DNA of 50,004 nucleotides from Paracoccaceae bacterium (GCA_020447005.1 JAGRDO010000040.1:57874-107877), one strand, 5' to 3'; shown: positions 1 to 8,430, counted from the stretch's first letter. Notes: generated from the letters alone by a model not told the origin. Made by a program: numbers and translations.

Positions 1-706
1 TTGGGGCGGCTATGCGCAAAAGGCCTCGGTCCGCGCGGACTGGCTGGTGCCTTTGCCTGCCGGGCTAACCACACGGCAGGCGATGGGGGTGGGCACGGCC
101 GGTCTGACGGCCATGCTGTCGGTCATGGCGCTGGAAGATCACGGGCTTCGGCCGGGTCACGGTCCGGTGCTGGTGACCGGTGCGGCGGGCGGTGTCGGAT
201 CCGTCGCGACCGCGATCCTTGCCAATCTTGGCCATGAGGTCGCGGCGGTGACCGGCCGGCCCGAGACGGCGGATTATCTCAAAGGGCTTGGCGCCGCGCA
301 GATCGTGGCCCGCGAAGAATTGACGGAAGTCACCCGCAAACCGCTGGAAGGCGAGGCATGGGCCGGCTCTATCGACGCGGTTGCCGGCGCGATGCTGGGC
401 CGGGTGCTCAAGCAGATGAAATACGGCAGTTCGGTCGCGGCGGTCGGGCTGGCGGGTGGCGCGGCAATCGATGGCGCGTTGATCACCCCCTTCATCCTGC
501 GCGGGGTGAACCTTCTGGGCATCGACAGCGTGATGCAGCCCTATGCCAACCGCCTGCGCGCATGGGAACGGATTGCGGGGGATCTGCCCATGGACAAGCT
601 TGAGGAAATGATCCGCCCCGCCACGTTGAGCGATCTTCCCCAGTTGGGCCGCGACATCCTGAAAGGTCAGGTCAAGGGCAGGGTCGTCGTCGACGTCAAT
701 GCCTGA
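1..706 (+). CDS. acuI: acrylyl-CoA reductase AcuI (NADPH), 3' part
   Basis: The reading frame enters from the left edge (first full codon at base 2) and covers about 234 C-terminal residues of a protein that is usually near 330. It is a medium-chain dehydrogenase/reductase of the YhdH/AcuI group. The nucleotide-binding glycine motif VTGAAGGVGS, the TGRPETADYLKGLGA stretch and the closing GRVVVDVN are typical. AcuI reduces acrylyl-CoA to propionyl-CoA with NADPH, which removes a toxic intermediate of DMSP and 3-hydroxypropionate metabolism in this group. No zinc-ligand motif is seen in the visible part, as expected for the family. The missing N-terminus and promoter lie outside the window. A terminator-like hairpin follows the stop, so it is probably not co-transcribed with zwf. 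Confidence 0.9.
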   Translation, partial: WGGYAQKASVRADWLVPLPAGLTTRQAMGVGTAGLTAMLSVMALEDHGLRPGHGPVLVTGAAGGVGSVATAILANLGHEVAAVTGRPETADYLKGLGAAQIVAREELTEVTRKPLEGEAWAGSIDAVAGAMLGRVLKQMKYGSSVAAVGLAGGAAIDGALITPFILRGVNLLGIDSVMQPYANRLRAWERIAGDLPMDKLEEMIRPATLSDLPQLGRDILKGQVKGRVVVDVNA

Positions 707-717
707 GACATTGACGG

Positions 718-750
718 CGCGCCGTGGGGTCGAACCCCGCGCGGCGTTTT
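718..750 (+). terminator. probable rho-independent terminator after acuI
   Basis: GGGGT (726-730) and ACCCC (734-738) pair around the loop CGA. The GC-rich arms continue outward with a small bulge, and TTTT follows at 747-750. It lies 12 bases after the acuI stop codon. Confidence 0.55.
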
Positions 751-1053
751 CCAGACCCGGCGCGTGCAGGGCGCCGGGGGGGACCATGTCGGCGCGATCC
801 CGAAGACCACCGGGCGGAGTTGCCGCCCCACGCGCTTTTGGAAATGCCACGGGACCGCTGGTCCGGAACATTCCCTGGCGGGACCGGCGCCGCCGCCGTG
901 GATGCACACGCGAAAGACGCGGAGGCGGGGCCGGTGATCTTTTCTGCGAATGCGGTGATTGGCGAAGCCTTGTCTAGAATGCTAGACTCCGTCCGAAAGT
1001 GGCGGTAAGAGCGAAACCGTTAGCGCTATCATATCGACAAAGGAACGGAAAAC
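751..1053. other. intergenic region rich in inverted repeats, upstream of zwf
   Basis: No convincing gene is present: the short frames here are arginine/proline-rich and lack ribosome sites. Three perfect inverted repeats are visible: CCCGGCGC (756-763) with GCGCCGGG (771-778), GGACC (852-856) with GGTCC (860-864), and GTCTAG (972-977) with CTAGAC (982-987). The last one lies where a regulator or promoter for zwf would be expected. A weak promoter reading is TTGGCG (959-964) with TAGACT (983-988), 18-bp spacer. Confidence 0.5.
1019..1030. promoter_or_regulatory. candidate LacI-type operator upstream of zwf
   Basis: GTTAGCGCTATC is a near-perfect palindrome (one mismatch) centred on GCGC, the layout of LacI-family operators. 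It ends 23 bases before the zwf start. Its flanks (TTAGCGCTA) differ from the AAAGCGCTTT sites of the agl locus, so a different regulator, or a relaxed site for AglR, is possible. Confidence 0.45.
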
Positions 1054-2517
1054 ATGGTCTCACGCGTGATTCCGGTCGATCCGTTCGACCTGGTCGTTTT
1101 CGGGGCGACCGGCGATCTTTCCCGTCGCAAGATCTTTCCGGGACTGTACCGGCGGTTCATCGCCGGGCAGGTTCCCGAATCCTCGCGCATCATCGGATCG
1201 GCCCGGACCGAAATGAACGACGAGGAGTTCCGGGCCTTCGTTTCCTCGGCCATCGAGGAATTCGTCGGGCCGAAGCAACGCGACGCGGAAAGCATCGCGC
1301 GCTTCTCCAGCCATCTGTTCTACGTCTCGGTCGACGCCAAGGGCGAAAGCGGATGGAAGGCTCTGGCGGGCATGGTGCGGGCGAACACCGTCCAGGCATT
1401 CTATTTCTCGGTTGCGCCATCCCTGTTCGGCGATCTGGCCGAAAGGCTGCATCACCACGGGATTGCATCGGCGTCATCCCGGATCGTGGTTGAAAAGCCC
1501 TTTGGCCGGGACCTGGCCAGCGCGAAAGAGCTGAACCGGACCCTGGCCCTGCATTTTCACGAAAGCCAGATCTACCGGATCGATCATTACCTTGGCAAGG
1601 AAACGGTCCAGAACCTCATGGCCGTCCGTTTTGCCAATATCCTGTTCGAACCCTTGTGGAATGCGCGCCATGTCGATCATGTCCAGATCACCGTGGCCGA
1701 AACCGTCGGCGTTGGCGGGCGGGGGGCGTATTACGACCGCTCTGGCGCGATGCGCGATATGGTGCAAAACCACCTGATGCAGCTTTTGTGCCTGATCGCG
1801 ATGGAAGCGCCCTACCGCTTTGATCCGGACGCGGTGCGGGATGAAAAGCTGAAGGTGATCCACGCGCTGGAACCGGTAGAGCCGGATGACATCGTGCGCG
1901 GGCAATACCGCGCCGGTAATGGCAAGGATGGCGGCAAGTCCTATGTCGAGGATGTCGAAAACCCGGCATCGCGCACCGAAAGTTTCGTGGCGCTCAGGGT
2001 CGGGATCGCGAACTGGCGCTGGAAGGGCACACCTTTCTATCTGCGGACCGGAAAGAAGTTGCGCGGACGTGCGTCAGAGATCGCGGTTGTCTTCAAGGAA
2101 GTCCCGCATTCGATCTTCGGGGAAGAGGAAGCCTGGCGCGAGAATGTGCTGTCGATCCGCCTGCAACCGAATGAAGGCATGACGCTTTCGGTCATGATCA
2201 AGGAGCCGGGCCCGGGCGGCATGCGCCTGAAGGAGGTCCCGCTCGACATGTCATTTGCCGAGGCGCTCGGGGACAGCGGGGCGGAAATTCCCGATGCCTA
2301 CGAACGTCTGATCATGGATGTGATCCGCGGCAACCAGACGCTGTTCATGCGCGGAGACGAGGTTGAGGCGGCCTGGGCCTGGACCGATCCGATCATCGCG
2401 GACTGGGAGGCGCGGGACGAAAGGCCCAAGCCCTATGATCCGACATCGTCAGGCCCCGAGGACGCGCTGATGCTGCTTCACCGTGATGGACGGCGCTGGC
2501 GCGAGATACGCGAATGA
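1054..2517 (+). CDS. zwf: glucose-6-phosphate 1-dehydrogenase
   Basis: This cytosolic enzyme oxidises glucose-6-phosphate to 6-phosphogluconolactone with NADP+, feeding the Entner-Doudoroff and oxidative pentose phosphate routes. The 487-residue length is normal. The N-terminal Rossmann motif FGATGDLSRRK starts at residue 16. The substrate-binding and catalytic signature RIDHYLGK lies at 175-182. The start is supported by an AAAGGAACGG purine stretch just upstream. The last four bases overlap the first four of pgl (ATGA), so the two are translationally coupled and catalyse consecutive steps. A GCGC-centred palindrome precedes the gene and may bind a LacI-family regulator. No edd or eda gene is in the window, so the rest of the Entner-Doudoroff path must be encoded elsewhere. 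Confidence 0.97.
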   Translation: MVSRVIPVDPFDLVVFGATGDLSRRKIFPGLYRRFIAGQVPESSRIIGSARTEMNDEEFRAFVSSAIEEFVGPKQRDAESIARFSSHLFYVSVDAKGESGWKALAGMVRANTVQAFYFSVAPSLFGDLAERLHHHGIASASSRIVVEKPFGRDLASAKELNRTLALHFHESQIYRIDHYLGKETVQNLMAVRFANILFEPLWNARHVDHVQITVAETVGVGGRGAYYDRSGAMRDMVQNHLMQLLCLIAMEAPYRFDPDAVRDEKLKVIHALEPVEPDDIVRGQYRAGNGKDGGKSYVEDVENPASRTESFVALRVGIANWRWKGTPFYLRTGKKLRGRASEIAVVFKEVPHSIFGEEEAWRENVLSIRLQPNEGMTLSVMIKEPGPGGMRLKEVPLDMSFAEALGDSGAEIPDAYERLIMDVIRGNQTLFMRGDEVEAAWAWTDPIIADWEARDERPKPYDPTSSGPEDALMLLHRDGRRWREIRE

Positions 2518-3185
2518 ACTTCATCGCCTATCCAGACCGCGACCTTCTTATGTTCGGGCTGGCCGATCAGCTGACCTCGGATCTGTCCATGGCGCTGCGT
2601 CAGCGCGACAGGGTCACCTTTTGCGTGCCGGGCGGGACGACCCCGGGGCCGGTCTTCGATATTCTCTCCGATGTCCGGCTGGAATGGGAGCGGGTGTCAG
2701 TTCTGTTGAACGATGAAAGATGGGTCCCCGAAAGTCATGAAAGGTCGAATGCGGCGCAGCTTCGCCGCAGGTTGCTGACCGGGCGCGCGTCCGGGGCGGC
2801 GTTCGTGCCGCTCTACGCCCCGACGGCCACGCCCGAGGATGCGCTGCCAGCCCTTGAGGCGTCGATCGCGCCCCTTCTGCCGATCTCGGTCTTGCTGTTG
2901 GGCATGGGGGCGGACATGCACACGGCCTCGCTTTTTCCCGGCGCCGACCGCTTGCAGGACGCGCTGGCAGAGGATGCGCCAACGGTGCTTGCCATGCGCG
3001 CGCCGGGCGCGGCAGAGCCGCGCGTGACGCTGACCGCTCCGGTTTTGGCGGGCGCGCTGAACACGCATATCCTGATCACGGGGCAGGACAAGCGCGACGC
3101 GATCGAGGCGGCGGCCGAATTGCCGCCGCTGAAGGCCCCGGTCGGTGTCGTCCTGAACGATGCCACGGTCCATTGGGCGCCATGA
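2514..3185 (+). CDS. pgl: 6-phosphogluconolactonase
   Basis: It hydrolyses 6-phosphogluconolactone, the product of Zwf, to 6-phosphogluconate in the cytosol. At 223 residues it matches the DevB/Pgl family of the glucosamine-6-phosphate isomerase fold. Family motifs are the phosphate-binding VPGGTTPGPVFD region near residues 36-47, the NDERWVP segment near residue 66, and LLLGMGADMHTASLFPG, which carries the family G-x-D-x-H-x-A-S-x-F-P active-site signature. The start codon overlaps the zwf stop (ATGA). pgi begins 22 bases downstream, so zwf-pgl-pgi form one operon. Confidence 0.95.
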   Translation: MNFIAYPDRDLLMFGLADQLTSDLSMALRQRDRVTFCVPGGTTPGPVFDILSDVRLEWERVSVLLNDERWVPESHERSNAAQLRRRLLTGRASGAAFVPLYAPTATPEDALPALEASIAPLLPISVLLLGMGADMHTASLFPGADRLQDALAEDAPTVLAMRAPGAAEPRVTLTAPVLAGALNTHILITGQDKRDAIEAAAELPPLKAPVGVVLNDATVHWAP

Positions 3186-3207
3186 AAGAAAGGTTTGGGG
3201 TGCGGAA

Positions 3208-4809
3208 ATGAGTATCTGGGAAGACCTGCATTACCATCGCGCCGCGCATGCCGAGCGACCGATCGCCGATCTGTTTCAGTCGCCGGCACGGGCAAGTCAG
3301 TTTTCAATCGCCGCAGACGACCTGCTGTTTGACTATTCCAAGACGTCGGTGGATGCGCATGCGCGTGACCTGCTGGTGCGCCTTGCCGAAGCGTCGGGCC
3401 TGTCCTCGCGACGCGAGGCGATGTTCGCCGGCGCGAAGATCAATGAGACCGAAGGGCGCGCGGTGTTGCACACGGCGCTGCGTAACCTTGGCGGGTCCGT
3501 CTTCGTGGACGGGGCCGATGTCATGGGACCGGTCCGCGAGGTCCATGCCCGGATGGTGCAGTTTTCGCGCGATATCCGCTCGGGCCGGATAGCCGGGGCA
3601 GGGGGCAAATACACCGACGTCGTCAATATCGGCATCGGCGGGTCCGACCTTGGACCGGCGATGGCCACCATCGCCCTGCAACCCTATGCGGATGGGCCGA
3701 AGACGCACTTCGTCTCGAATGTCGACGGGGCGCATGTCCATGACGTTCTGAAAGGGCTGAACCCCGCCACGACCCTGGTGATCGTCGCGTCGAAGACGTT
3801 CACCACGATCGAGACGATGACCAATGCCGAGGCGGCGAAATCCTGGATGGCGCAGGCGCTTGACACTCCGGGCAGGCAATTTGCCGCCGTCTCCACCTCT
3901 GCCGAAAGGACCGCGGCCTTTGGCATCGATCCGTCCCGTGTCTTCGGTTTCGAGGATTGGGTCGGCGGGCGCTATTCGGTCTGGGGCCCGATCGGGCTGT
4001 CGTTGATGCTGGCCATCGGGCCGGAAGGGTTCGGCGGGTTTCTGGACGGGGGCGCGACGATGGACGCGCATTTCCAATCCGCCCCCCTTGCCGAGAACAT
4101 GCCGGTCATGCTGGCGTTGATCGGTATCTGGAACCACCAGATCTGCGGCTATCCGACGCGGGCCGTCCTGCCCTATGAGCAGCGCCTTTCGCGGTTGCCG
4201 GCCTATCTTCAGCAGCTGGAAATGGAGAGCAACGGCAAGCGGGTTGCGATGGACGGCACGGTTTTGCAACATGCGTCCGGCCCCGTCGTCTGGGGTGAGC
4301 CGGGGACAAACGGCCAGCACGCGTTTTACCAACTGATCCATCAGGGGACCGGGGTTGTCCCATGCGAATTCCTGCTGGGCCGGGAAGGGCATGAGCCGGA
4401 ACTGGCCCATCAGCACCGGTTGCTGGCGGCAAACTGCCTTGCCCAGTCCGAGGCGCTGATGCTTGGCCGGGGGATCGAGACGGCGCGGGCGCTGATGATC
4501 CGGAAGGGGTTTGAGGGCGACGAGCTGGAGCGTCAGGCGCATCACAGGGTCTTTCCCGGCAACCGGCCTTCGACGACATTGCTCTATCCCAGGCTTACGC
4601 CCTTTACCCTTGGTCAGATCATCGCGCTTTACGAACACCGCGTGTTCACCGAAGGGGTGATCCTCGGGATCAATTCCTTTGATCAATGGGGGGTGGAGCT
4701 GGGCAAGGAGCTGGCCGTGGCGCTGGAACCGGTCCTGACCGGCGAGGCGACGGCGGAAGGCAAGGACGGCTCTACCCGGAACCTGATCGACTATCTTCGT
4801 TCGCGGTAA
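3208..4809 (+). CDS. pgi: glucose-6-phosphate isomerase
   Basis: This enzyme interconverts glucose-6-phosphate and fructose-6-phosphate. I chose the ATG at 3208, giving 533 residues, because the open frame further upstream overlaps pgl and adds an unconserved stretch; purine-rich sequence (AAAGAAAGG, GGGG) lies 15-20 bases before this ATG. Family signatures are visible: GIGGSDLGP (residues 142-150) for phosphate binding, QLEMESNGK with the catalytic glutamate, GTNGQHAFYQLIHQGT with the catalytic histidine, and near the C-terminus FDQWGVELGK with the catalytic lysine. It is third in the zwf-pgl-pgi operon and converges on glk. Having Pgi here lets hexose phosphate flow both toward 6-phosphogluconate and toward cell-wall or storage precursors. 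Confidence 0.96.
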   Translation: MSIWEDLHYHRAAHAERPIADLFQSPARASQFSIAADDLLFDYSKTSVDAHARDLLVRLAEASGLSSRREAMFAGAKINETEGRAVLHTALRNLGGSVFVDGADVMGPVREVHARMVQFSRDIRSGRIAGAGGKYTDVVNIGIGGSDLGPAMATIALQPYADGPKTHFVSNVDGAHVHDVLKGLNPATTLVIVASKTFTTIETMTNAEAAKSWMAQALDTPGRQFAAVSTSAERTAAFGIDPSRVFGFEDWVGGRYSVWGPIGLSLMLAIGPEGFGGFLDGGATMDAHFQSAPLAENMPVMLALIGIWNHQICGYPTRAVLPYEQRLSRLPAYLQQLEMESNGKRVAMDGTVLQHASGPVVWGEPGTNGQHAFYQLIHQGTGVVPCEFLLGREGHEPELAHQHRLLAANCLAQSEALMLGRGIETARALMIRKGFEGDELERQAHHRVFPGNRPSTTLLYPRLTPFTLGQIIALYEHRVFTEGVILGINSFDQWGVELGKELAVALEPVLTGEATAEGKDGSTRNLIDYLRSR

Positions 4810-4842
4810 GGCGCCGGCCGACGGCCCTGCCCGGAAGAGCCG

Positions 4843-5829
4843 TCAGGCAGCCCCGCCCAGTTGCTGGGCAAGGCAGGCCGCGCAACCGGTAAGCGCGGCG
4901 TAGTCATCCTCGACCAGATGGATGGAAAACCTGCCAAGAAAGTCCGTAAACCTGCCCTTGTCACGGAACGCGTCGGAAAAACCGTATGTGGCATAGTGGT
5001 CGCGGAAGGCGCGCGCCACGCCGCCGATCAGATAGATGCCGCCGAAAGGCAGATAGGACAGGGCAAGATCTCCGGCCACCCGTCCAAGCATCCGCATGAA
5101 ATGACCGGCAACGGCAAGGGCGACCGGGTCCTGTCCATCGGCGATGGCGGTCATGATTTCGGCGGCATCCGGGGTGGCCGTGCTGCCCGCCTGTGCCGCA
5201 TGCCAGCGATAAAGCGCCGCCAGCCCGCGGCCGGAAAGGACGTCCTCGATCGCCGCGAAACCGTTCCGGGCGGCGATGTCGCGCGAAAGTGCGAAATCCT
5301 GCGATGTCATGACGGGCAGGGTTGCATGGCCGCTTTCAGAGGCGGTGACGAGGCGCAGGCCCGCCACGTCGTGGACGGCGGCGGCGTTGAAGCCCGTGCC
5401 CACGCCGATCACCAGTTGGACCGGAGGATCGATGGAGGGTGCCCGCGCGGACCGGGCCGGGCAAAGCAGCGTGACTTTTCCACCGGCAAGATTGCCGAGC
5501 GCGTGACCCTGCGCCTGAAGATCGTTCAGAATGCGGACAAGCGGCGCGCCGCTGACCTTCGCCACATCGTCGGGGGTGATCAGCCAGTCGAGGTTTGTCA
5601 TCTGGGCGCGATTGTCATGGACCGGCCCCGCCACGGCGATACAGGCGCCGGCGCATTCGGGCTGGCCGGTTTCGTCAAGAAATGTCCTCAGAATATCGGT
5701 CAGGCCACCATGCGCGGCATTCGCGTATCGGCGCACCGTCGCAACCCTGATCGTCGCCCCGTCACTCAGGGCGACCCGAGTGTTCGTTCCGCCGATATCT
5801 GCCACCAAAAGGGTCGGCTGGGTGGTCAT
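4843..5829 (-). CDS. glk: glucokinase
   Basis: It phosphorylates free glucose with ATP to glucose-6-phosphate. The protein is 328 residues, like the Glk family (Pfam PF02685), and lacks the zinc motif of ROK kinases. The phosphate-binding ADIGGTNTRVAL motif lies near residues 10-21, the ILNDLQAQGHAL segment carries the catalytic aspartate, and GVGTGFNAAAV is the second nucleotide-binding loop. It is the last gene of the minus-strand group aglR-bgl-glk and starts only four bases after the bgl stop. This links it to glucose released by AglA and the beta-glucosidase. Its 3' end converges on pgi; a weak 6-bp inverted repeat (4820-4844) spans the junction but lacks a T-run. Confidence 0.95.
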   Translation of the reverse strand: MTTQPTLLVADIGGTNTRVALSDGATIRVATVRRYANAAHGGLTDILRTFLDETGQPECAGACIAVAGPVHDNRAQMTNLDWLITPDDVAKVSGAPLVRILNDLQAQGHALGNLAGGKVTLLCPARSARAPSIDPPVQLVIGVGTGFNAAAVHDVAGLRLVTASESGHATLPVMTSQDFALSRDIAARNGFAAIEDVLSGRGLAALYRWHAAQAGSTATPDAAEIMTAIADGQDPVALAVAGHFMRMLGRVAGDLALSYLPFGGIYLIGGVARAFRDHYATYGFSDAFRDKGRFTDFLGRFSIHLVEDDYAALTGCAACLAQQLGGAA

Positions 5830-5833
5830 CTGG

Positions 5834-7183
5834 TCATTCCTGAATTAGGGCGGATTTCAACGCGTGATAGGACGCTTTCGGTGTACGCTTCATACTCTCG
5901 CGGTCAACATGTACCAGACCGAAACGCTTATCAAATCCCATGGCCCATTCAAAATTGTCGAGAAGCGACCAGAAATAATAGCCGCGCACGTCCACCCCCG
6001 CGTCAATGGCGCGGCGTGTCGCGGCCAGATGATCGGCCAGGAAGGCGATCCTGTCGGCATCGTCGATACGGCCGTTTTGCATCTTGTCATCAAAGGCCGC
6101 GCCATTCTCGGTCACGACGAGTGGCAGGCCCGGGGCGAGGTCGCGTGACACGCGAAGCAATGTTTCCTCCAGCCCGCGCGGATAGATGTCCCATCCCATG
6201 TCGGTCGTCGCAGCCGGGCTGGCGGGATTGGCGGAGTGCGTCGCGACATGCGGCCAGGGCAACCCCGGGGCGGCGCTGTGGAAGCTGCGGGTGTAATAGT
6301 TGACCCCAAGCCAGTCGAGCTTTCCCGAGATCGCGGGCATGTCCCTTGCCCAGCCGGTCGGAAGATGCGGTTCCAGCCCGTCCATGGCCGGTTCGGGATA
6401 ACGCCCGCGGGTGATGGCCTCGGCGAACCAGCGGTTGAAGATCGCATCGGAACGTTCGGTCGCCGCATGGTCATCGGCCGCATCCGTCAGCGGAAACATC
6501 GGTTCGAAGTTCAGGACGATCCCGGCGTTCCGGCAGCCGGCCGCGCGCAACGAAGACAGGGCATGCCCATGGGCGGCAAGGATATTGTGCATCGCGTGAC
6601 CGGCCGCGCGAATATCGCGCAGGCCGGGCGCGTGATGGCCGAGGTAATGCGAAAGCCACGCGACGCACCACGGTTCGTTTATCGTGGCGAGGCTCTGCAG
6701 CCGGTCGCCGATCCGGGCCTGCACGGCCTGCGCATATTCGGCAAACCACCATGCGATATCGGGGTTGCACCAGCCTCCGCGCATGGCGAGCGCCGAGGGC
6801 AGATCCCAGTGATAGAGCGTTGCCGAGGGCTGGATGCCGCGCGCCAGCATCCCGTCGACCAAACGATCATAGAAATCTGCTCCGGCCGGGTCGGTCTTGC
6901 GCCCATCCGGCTGAACGCGCGACCAGTTCAGCGAAAACCGGTAGGCCGAGCATCCGGCACCGGCCACAAGGTCAAGGTCCTCCGCCCAGCGGTGGAAATG
7001 ATCACAGGCCCTGGCTCCGTTCTCGCCGCGGATCACGTTCCCCGGACCTTGGGCAAAGCTGTCCCAGTGACTGACCCCGGCCGAGCCGAACCCGGACCCT
7101 TCGATCTGATAGGCCGATGTCGCCGCGCCGAAGGTGAACCCGGGTGGAAAATCCTTGCGGTCGAACAGGGGAAGCGGGGCCAT
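5834..7183 (-). CDS. GH1 beta-glucosidase
   Basis: A 449-residue cytosolic glycoside hydrolase family 1 enzyme. The acid/base glutamate is E170 in the NEP motif (ATINEPWC) and the nucleophile is E359 in VVTENG. The N-terminal FTFGAATSAYQIEG signature of the family is present. There is no signal peptide, so substrates such as cellobiose or other beta-glucosides must be imported. It lies between aglR and glk with gaps of only 7 and 4 bases, so it should be expressed with the alpha-glucoside regulator. A beta-specific enzyme in an alpha-glucoside locus suggests that the locus serves several glucose disaccharides. Exact substrate preference (glucoside, galactoside, 6-phospho form) cannot be read from the sequence. 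Confidence 0.93.
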   Translation of the reverse strand: MAPLPLFDRKDFPPGFTFGAATSAYQIEGSGFGSAGVSHWDSFAQGPGNVIRGENGARACDHFHRWAEDLDLVAGAGCSAYRFSLNWSRVQPDGRKTDPAGADFYDRLVDGMLARGIQPSATLYHWDLPSALAMRGGWCNPDIAWWFAEYAQAVQARIGDRLQSLATINEPWCVAWLSHYLGHHAPGLRDIRAAGHAMHNILAAHGHALSSLRAAGCRNAGIVLNFEPMFPLTDAADDHAATERSDAIFNRWFAEAITRGRYPEPAMDGLEPHLPTGWARDMPAISGKLDWLGVNYYTRSFHSAAPGLPWPHVATHSANPASPAATTDMGWDIYPRGLEETLLRVSRDLAPGLPLVVTENGAAFDDKMQNGRIDDADRIAFLADHLAATRRAIDAGVDVRGYYFWSLLDNFEWAMGFDKRFGLVHVDRESMKRTPKASYHALKSALIQE

Positions 7184-7190
7184 GGCCGCT

Positions 7191-8231
7191 TCAACCCTGC
7201 CGGGGAAAGGGCCGCGCCGGTCCGGTCGATTGTCCGACGATCAGACCGGCGTCCAGAAGGTGTTCCTCTGTGCCGCCATCCGCCGAGGCAATCCGGGCGA
7301 TCAGCATCTGGGCGACAAGGCGCCCTGCCTCGCGGACCGAGGACCGGGTTGCGGTGAAGATCGGGACATCGCCTTCGTTGCCGAAATAGCTCAGCTCATC
7401 GTCATGGGTGACCACCGAGATATCGCGGCCAAGCTTCATGTCATGATCTTCGGCCGCACGACGCACACCCATCGCGATCAGGAGCGAGCTGGTCAGAAAA
7501 GCGGTCGGCGGGTCGGGCAACCGAAAAAGCGCGCAGGCGGAGCGGAATCCGTAATTTTCGGTCATCTCGTCGCTGCGCATCAGGGCCGGATCGACCGCAA
7601 TTCCGGCATCCGCAAGGGCGCTTTCATAGCCCGCACGCCGGCGGATGGCGAAATCCATGTCCTCCAGACCGTTCAGCAGGGCAATCCGGCGATGTCCAAG
7701 GTCGGTCAGAAACCGGGTCGCGCGCGCGAACGAGCGCCGGTTGTTCACGTCGAGCCACGAATAGGGATGCTCGACCCCGTCCGAACGCCCATGGACGACA
7801 AAGGGCAGGCCAAGCTTGGTCAGAAGCGGAATGCGGTAATCGTTGCGTTTCGGGCCGTGCACGATGACGCCATCGACATTCCCCTTGGCATGCATGTCGC
7901 GATAGCTCCGTTCCTCGTCCGCGTCCGAGACAACCGAGAGGACCATGTCATAGCCGGATTTGGCATAGACCTCGCCCGCGCCCGCGATGAAATCGGCAAA
8001 GACCGGGTTCACGAGTTCATGCTTTGTGGAAACCGGGATCACATGGCCGATGGACATCGTCCGTCCGGTCGCCAGAGCCTTTGCCTTGGTGTTGGGGCGG
8101 TAGTTGTGCTTTCGCGCCGCATCGGAAACCCTGCGGCGTGTGTGTTCGGAAACCTCCGGATAGCCGTTCAGCGCGCGGCTGACCGTGGTTTGGGATAACC
8201 CCAGCAGTTCAGAGAGTTCCCTCAGGTTCAT
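7191..8231 (-). CDS. aglR: LacI-family transcriptional regulator, probable AglR
   Basis: This 346-residue regulator has an N-terminal LacI helix-turn-helix (residues about 2-50, with LSQTTVSRALNGYPEVSEHTR) followed by the hinge helix RPNTKAKALATGR and a periplasmic-binding-protein-like effector domain. It is divergent from aglEFGAK. Two GCGC-centred palindromes lie in the 246-bp intergenic region, one 29 bases before its own start and one just upstream of aglE. It is therefore very likely the local repressor that senses an alpha-glucoside or a derived sugar and also controls itself with bgl and glk. The name follows from position and family; the effector is not known from sequence. Confidence 0.88.
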   Translation of the reverse strand: MNLRELSELLGLSQTTVSRALNGYPEVSEHTRRRVSDAARKHNYRPNTKAKALATGRTMSIGHVIPVSTKHELVNPVFADFIAGAGEVYAKSGYDMVLSVVSDADEERSYRDMHAKGNVDGVIVHGPKRNDYRIPLLTKLGLPFVVHGRSDGVEHPYSWLDVNNRRSFARATRFLTDLGHRRIALLNGLEDMDFAIRRRAGYESALADAGIAVDPALMRSDEMTENYGFRSACALFRLPDPPTAFLTSSLLIAMGVRRAAEDHDMKLGRDISVVTHDDELSYFGNEGDVPIFTATRSSVREAGRLVAQMLIARIASADGGTEEHLLDAGLIVGQSTGPARPFPRQG

Positions 8232-8259
8232 CGGTTCGTTACCAAATCACTTTTATGGC

Positions 8260-8271
8260 CAAAGCGCTTCG
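8260..8271. promoter_or_regulatory. candidate AglR operator O1 (aglR side)
   Basis: CAAAGCGCTTCG is a LacI-type palindrome with one mismatch from CAAAGCGCTTTG. It is 28 bases upstream of the aglR start codon and fits autoregulation of aglR-bgl-glk. Confidence 0.7.
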
Positions 8272-8381
8272 ATTGGCATGAGTCTAGGTGGATTTCCCCC
8301 GGTCGTCAATGACCGGGCACTTACTATCTAGCTGAATATTCGCACTAATATTCCATTTTGCCACGATCGGAGCGGATTTTG

Positions 8382-8410
8382 TTGACAGACGCATCTCACT
8401 GCTGCATTTT
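8382..8410 (+). promoter_or_regulatory. candidate promoter of aglEFGAK
   Basis: A perfect -35 hexamer TTGACA at 8382-8387 is followed 17 bases later by CATTTT (8405-8410), a poor -10 match. The palindromic operator O2 begins 8 bases after the -10, where a bound repressor would block initiation. Confidence 0.5.
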
Positions 8411-8418
8411 GCGTTAGT

Positions 8419-8430
8419 CAAAGCGCTTTG
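8419..8430. promoter_or_regulatory. candidate AglR operator O2 (aglE side)
   Basis: CAAAGCGCTTTG is a perfect 12-bp palindrome of the LacI-family type, 47 bases upstream of the aglE start and just downstream of a TTGACA promoter. Its centre is 159 bp from that of O1, close to a whole number of helical turns, which would allow looping. Confidence 0.78.

Noticed and set aside
3304-4686. 460-codon open frame antisense to pgi
   Set aside because: Fully opposite a gene with clear Pgi signatures; its product is histidine/arginine/proline-rich and resembles nothing, a usual shadow in high-GC DNA.
4820-4844. GACGGC/GCCGTC inverted repeat between pgi and glk
   Set aside because: Only 6 bp with a 13-base loop and no T-run on either strand; too weak to call a terminator.
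4861-6303. 480-codon open frame antisense to glk and bgl
   Set aside because: Spans two well-recognised genes on the other strand and has no family-like sequence.
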